NCBI GenBank assembly: GCA_905236445.1
Contig: CAJOPQ010000012.1
Coordinates: 1-5,516, forward strand
Origin: an uncultured Clostridia bacterium
GTDB taxonomy: Bacteria > Bacillota > Clostridia > Christensenellales > UBA1242
DNA: 5,516 bases
Reading direction: 5' to 3'
Shown: positions 1 to 5,516 of the stretch, in pieces
Layout of the letters: every line of letters starts with the position of its first letter
Position numbering within the stretch: the stretch's first letter is position 1
Notes under the pieces: generated by a model
The model's database searches: none
The model's input: the letters and a program-made list of their open reading frames with translations, nothing else
What the model was told of the DNA's origin: nothing
Program-made: the position numbers and the translations under genes

Positions 1-2630
1 ATAATAGATATAATTCGTTATGGTTTCAGTGTTTTGATGAAAGAGACTTCAGCTGTCTAATCAATGAGTTGCCAGACAACTTTGTAATAATATACAGTGA
101 TGTCAAAGCAATTTGTGATGAGTCTAAAGCTATTATTGAAAGATATAATGATAAAATTACAGATGGTAAAAAAGAAAAGTTGCTAACTAAATTGCATAAT
201 AATCCTTTGTCATTGTCTCATTTGACATGTGTAACAAACAAATGTCAAATAGCGATTCATTATATTAACAATGCCAATAGAATATTTAATCCAAATGTTG
301 TATTTACTTTTAAATGTATGCCCAACATTACTTATGGCGAGAATTATCAGTCATTAATTATTGATTTACAGAATTTGATAAAATTGCAATACACAGTTAT
401 TGTCTATGTAGAAGATAATATGGAAACTTTGCTTAGTAGATTAGACTATGCGAGAATATATTATAACGTTGCAAAAAGTATGCAATTTGTCCAAACAGGA
501 TCTATTAACATTATTAATAGAAAATATCATAATTCTTTTAATTTCTATGACGAAAGAATTGCAGTTATTGGAAGCAATAGTATTGGCAAGCACGATAAAG
601 TTGTTACAAAGAATAAGAAAATTATAGATTCTGCCAATGTTTTGACAGAAGTAGAATTGCCTAAGGAAAATGATTACGTAGTCCACAAAATTCATGGCAT
701 AGGCAGATGTGTAGGAATTGAGACTCTTAGTCTTACTAAAGACATTAAGAAAGAATATATAGTAATAGAATATAAGCATGATGACAAACTATATCTGCCT
801 ATTGAAAATATAGATAGTATTACAAAATATATTGGCGATAGTGATAACCCACCACTTAACAAACTTGGTGGTGTTGAGTTTAGAAAAGAAAAAGAACATA
901 TGAAATCATATGCTAAGGATATAGCACAAGACTTAATTGCTATATATAGAAAAAGGCAAGAGAGTAGTGGATACAAATATCCTGAAGACGATGAAATCCA
1001 AAAACTATTTGAAGATTCTTTTCCGTACACATTATCCAGTGATCAAGAGAATGCAATCAATGAGATAAAACAAGAAATGTGCAATGGCAAATTGATCGAT
1101 AGACTTATCTGTGGTGATGTTGGTTTTGGCAAGACAGAGGTAGCCTTAAGAATTGCATTCAAAACAATACTTGCAGGCAAGTCCGTTGCAATAATTTGTC
1201 CAACAACAATTCTGTCAGAACAACATTACAACACTTGCGTCAGTAGAATGAAAGACTTTGGAATTAATATATGTTGTATTAATAGACTTAAAACTACAAA
1301 AGAATTACAATCTAGTATTGAAGCAATTAATAGTGGCAAAATGAACTTGGTAGTTGGAACACATAAGTTGTTAAATAAAGACATTCAATTTAAAAATTTA
1401 GGCCTTCTAATAATAGACGAAGAACAGAAATTTGGTGTAGAACACAAAGAACAACTGAAAAAATTAAAAAGCGACATTAATGTTCTTACTCTAAGTGCTA
1501 CTCCTATTCCAAGAACACTTAATATGTCACTTACTGGAATAAGAGATATATCTACAATATCTACTCCACCAGCAAGCAAACTTCCTACACAAGTAAGTGT
1601 AACGGAATATAGCGATTTATCTATCAGACTTGCAATAGAGAAAGAATTAGCTCGTGATGGACAAGTCTTAATAATTCATAATCGCGTTGAGGACATTGAA
1701 CATGTTGCAGACGCAATTGATAAAATTACCAATCATCAATATGTTATTGATGTAGCACACGGCCAAATGTCTCCAATTGTGTTGGAAGATAAGATCCTAA
1801 AACTATACTCAGGCAAAACTCAAATTCTTATTTCTACTACTTTAATAGAAAATGGCATTGATCTGCCTAATGCTAATACTTTAATTATATTAGAGTCGGA
1901 CAAATTGGGTTTGTCGCAACTATATCAATTGAAAGGCAGGGTAGGTAGAGGCTCTAGGGAATCTTATGCTTATTTTATGTACAAAGGAGTTCTGACCGAT
2001 ATTGCTTACAAACGATTGAAAGCGATAAGTGAATATACTGCTATGGGAAGTGGTTTCAAAGTTTCCATGAGAGACATGGAGTTAAGAGGAGCTGGCAACA
2101 TTTTTGGAAGTGAGCAACATGGTCATTTATCCAAAATTGGTTATGCAATGTACTTAGCGATTTTGAATAATGCAATTGATGAATTAAAGACGAATTCAAT
2201 TAACAACAAATTATTTACAGAGATTAAGATAGAGACTGATCTTGCTATTAATATTCCGCCAAGTAGTAATTTCAATGCAAATCAAAAAATGTCCTTATAT
2301 TCTAGAATATCGCAAATTTCCAATAGCGAACAATATAACAATACAGTCGCAACAATTGGTGAAATCTACGACGTTGTTCCAGACTCTTTGATAAATTTGT
2401 GCAAGTTCTCGTATATCAAAAATATGCTATATAATTATGGTGCAGTTAAGTTTGTGCTAAAATATAATGACTGTCATATTGAATTCGATAAAGATGTCAA
2501 AGTTGATTCGCTAGCCAAACTTATTAATGATCACACAGTTATTGAGAATAACAGTTGCTTAATGATAAAATTGACTAATATTGATTATGATAGTGCCTTA
2601 GACTATGTAATAGGCATCTTAACTGTATAA
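1..2630 (+). CDS. mfd: Transcription-repair coupling factor Mfd (5'-truncated by window edge)
   Basis: Mfd is a cytoplasmic ATP-driven DNA translocase that pushes or removes stalled RNA polymerase and recruits UvrA to transcribed-strand lesions. The frame is open from base 3 to the left edge, giving 875 visible residues; family members have about 1150, so roughly 250 N-terminal residues are missing. Numbering from base 3: remnants of D1b/D3 (1-220), the RNA-polymerase-interacting domain (about 224-285, with VVHKIHGIGR), then the RecG-like translocase with Walker A GDVGFGKT (371-378), Walker B DEEQ (472-475), motif III SATPIPRT (498-505), motif V TTLIENGID (612-620), motif VI QLKGRVGR (642-649) and the TRG motif RDMELRGAG (690-698). 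The C-terminal D7 domain spans about 739-875. Oddities: D7 has EIYD (787-790) where DRFG is usual, and only one tryptophan (W7) is visible. The nearest in-frame TTG, at 69, has upstream coding that fits the family, so it is not the start. Identity is very secure. Confidence 0.97.
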   Translation, partial: NRYNSLWFQCFDERDFSCLINELPDNFVIIYSDVKAICDESKAIIERYNDKITDGKKEKLLTKLHNNPLSLSHLTCVTNKCQIAIHYINNANRIFNPNVVFTFKCMPNITYGENYQSLIIDLQNLIKLQYTVIVYVEDNMETLLSRLDYARIYYNVAKSMQFVQTGSINIINRKYHNSFNFYDERIAVIGSNSIGKHDKVVTKNKKIIDSANVLTEVELPKENDYVVHKIHGIGRCVGIETLSLTKDIKKEYIVIEYKHDDKLYLPIENIDSITKYIGDSDNPPLNKLGGVEFRKEKEHMKSYAKDIAQDLIAIYRKRQESSGYKYPEDDEIQKLFEDSFPYTLSSDQENAINEIKQEMCNGKLIDRLICGDVGFGKTEVALRIAFKTILAGKSVAIICPTTILSEQHYNTCVSRMKDFGINICCINRLKTTKELQSSIEAINSGKMNLVVGTHKLLNKDIQFKNLGLLIIDEEQKFGVEHKEQLKKLKSDINVLTLSATPIPRTLNMSLTGIRDISTISTPPASKLPTQVSVTEYSDLSIRLAIEKELARDGQVLIIHNRVEDIEHVADAIDKITNHQYVIDVAHGQMSPIVLEDKILKLYSGKTQILISTTLIENGIDLPNANTLIILESDKLGLSQLYQLKGRVGRGSRESYAYFMYKGVLTDIAYKRLKAISEYTAMGSGFKVSMRDMELRGAGNIFGSEQHGHLSKIGYAMYLAILNNAIDELKTNSINNKLFTEIKIETDLAINIPPSSNFNANQKMSLYSRISQISNSEQYNNTVATIGEIYDVVPDSLINLCKFSYIKNMLYNYGAVKFVLKYNDCHIEFDKDVKVDSLAKLINDHTVIENNSCLMIKLTNIDYDSALDYVIGILTV

Positions 2631-2636
2631 AAAATT

Positions 2637-2681
2637 AAAATTTTGGCTAATAATTCATTATATTAGTTGCTAAAATTTTTT
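2637..2681 (+). terminator. Probable intrinsic terminator after mfd
   Basis: A hairpin lies 6 nt past the mfd stop. The outer arm AAAATTTTGGC (2637-2647) pairs with GCTAAAATTTT (2669-2679), with one G-T wobble. An inner TAATA/TATTA pair (2648-2652 with 2661-2665) extends it across a 3-nt bulge, and the right arm runs into a T tract ending at 2681. The stem is AT-rich with only two G-C pairs, so it is weaker than the one after the next gene. Termination is inferred from shape and position only; because the stem is A/T symmetrical, it could in principle act on either strand. Confidence 0.6.
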
Positions 2682-2695
2682 AAATTATATATACT
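2667..2695 (+). promoter_or_regulatory. Candidate sigma-A-type promoter of the parvulin lipoprotein gene
   Basis: A -35-like TTGCTA (2667-2672, 4 of 6 matches to TTGACA) is followed after exactly 17 nt by TATACT (2690-2695, 5 of 6 matches to TATAAT). Transcription would begin near 2702 and give a leader of about 50 nt. The -35 hexamer lies within the 3' arm of the terminator-like hairpin. In DNA this AT-rich, chance matches are common. TATAAA at 2716-2721 is a competing -10 but has no good -35 at the right distance. Confidence 0.4.
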
Positions 2696-2753
2696 AGTGT
2701 AGTTAGTTCGAATTGTATAAATTTCGATAAATAACTTAAATAAAGGAAAAAGT

Positions 2754-4538
2754 ATGAGCTTAGTAAAAAAATATTTATCAACAATTATTTGTGCAATTAT
2801 TTTGATTCTGTCAATGTTTACATTTACTGCATGTAATTTAGTACAGACAGATAGTTCTGCATATTATAGTCAGGTCGTTGCAACATACTACTATAATGAT
2901 AAGAAACTAGAAGTTACAATGGCAGATCTTAATGATGCATTTAAAACATATGGCTATTCTAGATTTAATCAGGGTTATTATACCACTATGGAAGCATGCA
3001 TTAATGATTCGCTGAATTATCAAATTCAAAAGACATTATTATTTGACAGTATTGCTACCAAACTTGCAGAAGTGTATGCAAATGAAGATACTAAAGACGA
3101 AATATATAATTTCTCATTTATTGACTTAGATAATTACGATTGGGATAAGACGATAGATAATATATATTCTAGCAATAATGCTAATGCTCTTGAGATTAGA
3201 TATAATGCTTTCTTGAGTATTCAAGATACAATTGATGAATTGGTAGAACAAGACTTAGAAGATGATGATCTTCTAGCAGAAATAACACACGAAGATAAAG
3301 AGTCTCTTAGAGCAACTAAGAGTGAATATGAATCTAAGATTGTTATTGATCCTGATACTAATAAGATAACAAGAAAACTTGATGACATCGAATTATTTGA
3401 CAAAACAGATGTTCCAACACACTTCACTCTTGCCAATAATTACGATAGCAAATTGACTGAAAAAGCATACAAAAAGTTAATTAAATCATTGCAACAGACT
3501 GCTAAATCCGAAAGTAGAAGCACCGACCAAGACGATGTAATTTTGAAACAAGAAAGGGATTCAATTCTTAGTGCATGTCAGAACAAAATGTTAGAAGTGT
3601 ATCAATATTGGTACGAAAGTAATCTAGACATAACAACAGATAAGGTAGTTGATTATTATATCAATCAATATGTTGCACAACAGACGAAATTTGAATATAA
3701 CATTGATGCTTACAGAGAGGCAATGAACAAGTATACATCAGATTATGTATTTTTCCACGACAATTCTGGAGAAGAATATATTGTTGTTAGTCATATTTTG
3801 ATTAATTTCAATGAGGAGCAGAAAGCCTTAATTAAAGCTCTTGATGCTAGACTTAAAACTGATAAAGAGAATTTTGCTAACGACGAAGACATGCTAGCAC
3901 AATTAGACAAGCAATATGATCAGGATTTGCTTAATATAATTATGACCACGAAATCTACTTATGAGTGGGAAGGTGAGGAACATAATGATTATATAAGTGA
4001 AATAATGAATGATATCAAATCTTATGTATCTAATAACAACCTTAATAACACAGACATCTTATCTGAGAAAGAGATTGTTAAGATTAAGTCCAAAAATTTC
4101 GAAGACATGATATACAAATATAACGATGATCCTGGTATGATGAATACAGATTTCTATTATGCTGTCAACATTAATGAAGGTGTAAGTTCTAGCTATGTTG
4201 ATGAATTCGTAGCAGGAGCTAGAGAGTTATATAATGATTATAATGCAGGCGATGTGTTACTTCGCCCAGTAGTTAGCACATATGGAATTCATATTATGTT
4301 CTATAGTCAGATGGCAACTAATATTGTTGAGCCTAACTCAATTAGCACGCTAGACTACGAGACCTTATTGAAATACACTGTCAATACTGCTAGCGATAAA
4401 ACAATCTTCGAATATATTTATGATAAGATTGAAACTGACGACTACTATAATAATTATGTTAATAATGTAATTAATCAAGCCTATAATAATGCTAACATAA
4501 GCATAGATAGTTATAAGTTTAAGAATCTTTATAAGTAA
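2754..4538 (+). CDS. PrsA/SurA-like parvulin-type peptidyl-prolyl isomerase lipoprotein (foldase)
   Basis: This 594-residue exported protein probably helps fold other secreted proteins outside the membrane by cis-trans isomerisation of prolyl bonds. The ATG has a well-spaced AAAGGA seven bases upstream. Residues 1-27 form a lipoprotein signal: positive KK at 5-6, a hydrophobic core (about 8-22) and a lipobox FTAC with the lipidated cysteine at C27 (F at -3 is less common than L). Residues about 28-330 look helical, rich in D, E, K, N and Y, and resemble the SurA/PrsA N-terminal chaperone region. The parvulin domain shows HILI (347-350) and, far downstream, YGIHI (510-514), preceded by DPGMMN and a GDVLLRPVVST segment. 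About 160 residues separate these motifs against about 90 in PrsA, implying an insertion. A helical N/Y-rich tail follows. PrsA itself is about 290 residues, so I give no symbol. It follows mfd, as in many clostridia, but probably has its own promoter and terminator. The fold is likely; enzyme activity is unproven. Confidence 0.82.
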   Translation: MSLVKKYLSTIICAIILILSMFTFTACNLVQTDSSAYYSQVVATYYYNDKKLEVTMADLNDAFKTYGYSRFNQGYYTTMEACINDSLNYQIQKTLLFDSIATKLAEVYANEDTKDEIYNFSFIDLDNYDWDKTIDNIYSSNNANALEIRYNAFLSIQDTIDELVEQDLEDDDLLAEITHEDKESLRATKSEYESKIVIDPDTNKITRKLDDIELFDKTDVPTHFTLANNYDSKLTEKAYKKLIKSLQQTAKSESRSTDQDDVILKQERDSILSACQNKMLEVYQYWYESNLDITTDKVVDYYINQYVAQQTKFEYNIDAYREAMNKYTSDYVFFHDNSGEEYIVVSHILINFNEEQKALIKALDARLKTDKENFANDEDMLAQLDKQYDQDLLNIIMTTKSTYEWEGEEHNDYISEIMNDIKSYVSNNNLNNTDILSEKEIVKIKSKNFEDMIYKYNDDPGMMNTDFYYAVNINEGVSSSYVDEFVAGARELYNDYNAGDVLLRPVVSTYGIHIMFYSQMATNIVEPNSISTLDYETLLKYTVNTASDKTIFEYIYDKIETDDYYNNYVNNVINQAYNNANISIDSYKFKNLYK

Positions 4539-4544
4539 AACAAT

Positions 4545-4583
4545 AAGTCAAACAAATGTACGATAATTTGTTTGACTTTTTTT
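4545..4583 (+). terminator. Strong intrinsic terminator after the parvulin lipoprotein gene
   Basis: A perfect 13-bp inverted repeat, AAGTCAAACAAAT (4545-4557) and ATTTGTTTGACTT (4566-4578), encloses an 8-nt loop and leads directly into seven T (4577-4583). It starts 6 nt after the stop codon. Stem, short loop and T tract together are the classic rho-independent form, and the lack of a matching T tract on the other strand means it should work mainly in the + direction. It separates the lipoprotein gene from ruvC. Confidence 0.92.
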
Positions 4584-4600
4584 ACATAATTATATATCAT
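4572..4600 (+). promoter_or_regulatory. Candidate sigma-A-type promoter of ruvC-ruvA
   Basis: TTGACT (4572-4577, 5 of 6 matches to TTGACA) and TATCAT (4595-4600, 5 of 6 matches to TATAAT) are separated by exactly 17 nt. Transcription would begin near 4607, leaving a leader of about 34 nt before the ATG at 4641. The -35 hexamer is part of the right arm of the preceding terminator. The strong terminator implies that ruvC needs its own promoter, which supports this call. A weaker alternative is TTTACA (4581-4586) with TATAAA (4602-4607) at a short 15-nt spacing. Confidence 0.6.
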
Positions 4601-4626
4601 TTATAAAGATTACATAGGGTATTATT

Positions 4627-4630
4627 AGGA
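4627..4630 (+). promoter_or_regulatory. Ribosome binding site deciding the ruvC start
   Basis: AGGA lies 10 nt before ATG 4641 but only 4 nt before the in-frame TTG at 4635. The spacing is somewhat long for the ATG but too short for the TTG. Together with the usual RuvC N-terminus this favours the ATG. Confidence 0.6.
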
Positions 4631-4640
4631 TTTTTTGGTA

Positions 4641-5135
4641 ATGATAATTTTAGGAATTGATCCGGGCATTGCGATTGTTGGATTTGGGATAATAGAAAAA
4701 CAAGGAAATGATATTAAGGTTATTGACTATGGAGTAATAACAACTCATAAAGATACTCCAACACCAAAGAGATTGCAACAAGTCTATGCCGGAATTATGC
4801 AATTAATTGAGAAATACAAACCAGATGCAATAGCAATGGAAGAGCTGTTCTTCAATAATAATGTTACAACAGCAATCACTGTTGCACAAGCCAGAGGAGT
4901 GCTTCTTGTCGCTGGAGCTAATTATACTGAGAATCTATATGAATACACACCACTTCAGATTAAGCAGGCACTAACCGGCAATGGTAGGGCAGAAAAAAAG
5001 CAAGTACAATATATGGTAAAAGCAATTCTTAATCTTAACTCTGTTCCAAAGCCAGATGATGCAGCTGATGCATTGGCAGTAGCATTGACACACGCACAAA
5101 CTAATACTTTCTTGAGTCAAACACAAATAAGGTAG
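4641..5135 (+). CDS. ruvC: Crossover junction endodeoxyribonuclease RuvC
   Basis: RuvC is the dimeric, metal-dependent nuclease that resolves Holliday junctions in the cytoplasm, working with RuvAB. The product has 164 residues, close to the E. coli protein (173). The RNase H-like fold is shown by LGIDPG at the N-terminus with catalytic D7, AMEELFF with E67, QARGVLLVAG in the dimer/DNA-binding region, GNGRAEKKQVQ (about 113-123), and DDAADALAVALTH with D140 and D143. These correspond to the E. coli catalytic set D7, E66, D138 and D141, so the enzyme should be active. I start at ATG 4641 because it puts the first aspartate at position 7, as in the family. The TTG at 4635 would add only two residues and leaves too little room for the ribosome site. 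The gene follows a strong terminator with its own candidate promoter, and ruvA follows after 9 nt. A RuvC rather than a RecU resolvase argues against a Bacilli host. Confidence 0.97.
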   Translation: MIILGIDPGIAIVGFGIIEKQGNDIKVIDYGVITTHKDTPTPKRLQQVYAGIMQLIEKYKPDAIAMEELFFNNNVTTAITVAQARGVLLVAGANYTENLYEYTPLQIKQALTGNGRAEKKQVQYMVKAILNLNSVPKPDDAADALAVALTHAQTNTFLSQTQIR

Positions 5136-5144
5136 GTAGATATT

Positions 5145-5516
5145 ATGTACGCATTTATTACAGGAATAATTGAAGAAAAACAAGAAAATATGTTGGTTAT
5201 CAATAATAATGGAATTGGATATGAAGTTTTCGCTTCGCTAAATACAGTTAACAAGTCGCCCCAAGTAGGAGAAGAAGCCAAAATATTCACATATTTATAT
5301 GTTAGAGAAGATGCAATGCAATTATTTGGATTCTATAGCAAGCAAGAGAAAGACATGTTTTTATCTCTAATATCAGTGTCGGGTATAGGGGCAAAAACAG
5401 CAATCCAAATGCTTTCTTACATAACTGTGCCTGAACTTGTTAATGCCATAGTTTTTGGCGATGTCAAACTTATTGCTTCTATCAAAGGAATAGGCAAAAA
5501 GACTGCTGAGAGGATA
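5145..5516 (+). CDS. ruvA: Holliday junction branch migration protein RuvA (3'-truncated by window edge)
   Basis: RuvA tetramers bind the Holliday junction and load the RuvB motor for branch migration. The 124 visible codons cover about 60% of a family protein of about 200 residues; the frame is open to the right edge. Domain I (OB fold, 1-63) shows GIIEEK, NGIGYEV (22-28) and REDAMQLFGF (54-63); E55 and D56 match the acidic pin that separates strands at the junction centre. Domain II carries two helix-hairpin-helix DNA-binding motifs, VSGIGAKTA (78-86; A83 where P is common) and IKGIGKKTAERI (113-124), the second running into the window end. The RuvB-binding domain III lies outside. ATG 5145 gives the standard N-terminus; AGG at 5134-5136 or AAGG at 5129-5132, overlapping the ruvC stop, serves as ribosome site. 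The 9-nt gap indicates co-transcription and possibly translational coupling with ruvC; ruvB is expected next but is not visible. Confidence 0.96.
   Translation, partial: MYAFITGIIEEKQENMLVINNNGIGYEVFASLNTVNKSPQVGEEAKIFTYLYVREDAMQLFGFYSKQEKDMFLSLISVSGIGAKTAIQMLSYITVPELVNAIVFGDVKLIASIKGIGKKTAERI

Noticed and set aside
69..71. TTG at 69 as the start of mfd
   Set aside because: The frame stays open to the left edge, the upstream residues (FDERDFSCLINELPDNFVII around it) read as Mfd domain 1b, no ribosome site precedes the TTG, and family members are about 250 residues longer.
441..1579. Minus-strand open frames within mfd (441-779, 692-1030, 1385-1579)
   Set aside because: Their translations are low-complexity hydrophobic or serine-rich strings with no recognisable motif, they overlap a secure gene, and they have no credible ribosome sites.
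2716..2721. TATAAA as the -10 box of the lipoprotein gene
   Set aside because: Nothing resembling a -35 lies 16-18 nt upstream, and the TG before it is not at the extended -10 position; TTGCTA-N17-TATACT is the better candidate.
3221..3436. Minus-strand open frame within the lipoprotein gene
   Set aside because: It is serine-rich, the complement of an acidic stretch of codons in the real gene, and has no motif.
4635..4637. TTG at 4635 as the start of ruvC
   Set aside because: It is only 4 nt after AGGA and adds two residues that shift the catalytic aspartate from position 7 to 9; ATG 4641 fits the family better.
4971..5183. Minus-strand open frame across the ruvC-ruvA junction
   Set aside because: It is cysteine-rich nonsense-like translation overlapping two well-identified genes.
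1..5516. A novel defence, mobile or RNA-based system
   Set aside because: All four frames match housekeeping families or a known protein type; there are no direct repeats, arrays, transposase, integrase or tRNA-like structures, and the gaps are under 130 nt.

Overview
The window is strongly AT-rich and holds four genes, all on the + strand, separated by short gaps. From left to right they are the 3' three quarters of mfd (transcription-repair coupling factor, cut by the left edge), a complete secreted lipoprotein of the PrsA/SurA-like parvulin type, a complete ruvC, and the first 124 codons of ruvA (cut by the right edge). The reading frames need only the standard code. The lipoprotein signal, the AGG-type ribosome binding sites and an mfd-prsA pair like that of many clostridia point to a low-GC Gram-positive bacterium (Bacillota). 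A true RuvC favours a clostridia-like lineage over the Bacilli, which generally use RecU for Holliday-junction resolution. This placement is inference; no species can be named from the sequence.

Layout: mfd occupies 1-2630 and its frame is open to the left edge, so the real start lies outside. The gap 2631-2753 carries a hairpin resembling an intrinsic terminator and a candidate promoter for the lipoprotein gene (2754-4538). The gap 4539-4640 carries a strong intrinsic terminator (13-bp perfect stem plus seven T) and a good candidate sigma-A-type promoter for ruvC (start best placed at ATG 4641). ruvA starts 9 nt after the ruvC stop, so ruvC-ruvA form an operon, probably continuing into ruvB beyond the window.

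How the genes work together: Mfd removes stalled RNA polymerase and recruits the UvrA excision-repair machinery. RuvA binds Holliday junctions and, with RuvB, drives branch migration, and RuvC cuts the junction. Three of the four genes thus serve DNA repair and recombination. The lipoprotein would act outside the membrane in folding exported proteins; its position here looks like conserved neighbourhood and not shared function. The two terminator-like hairpins suggest three transcription units: mfd, the lipoprotein, and ruvC-ruvA.

The window looks like ordinary core chromosome. I see no mobile element, CRISPR array, RNA gene or evident new system. The points most worth a second look are the changed clamp motif in the Mfd C-terminal domain, the enlarged parvulin lipoprotein, and the two gaps in which a promoter -35 hexamer lies inside the terminator hairpin of the gene before it.
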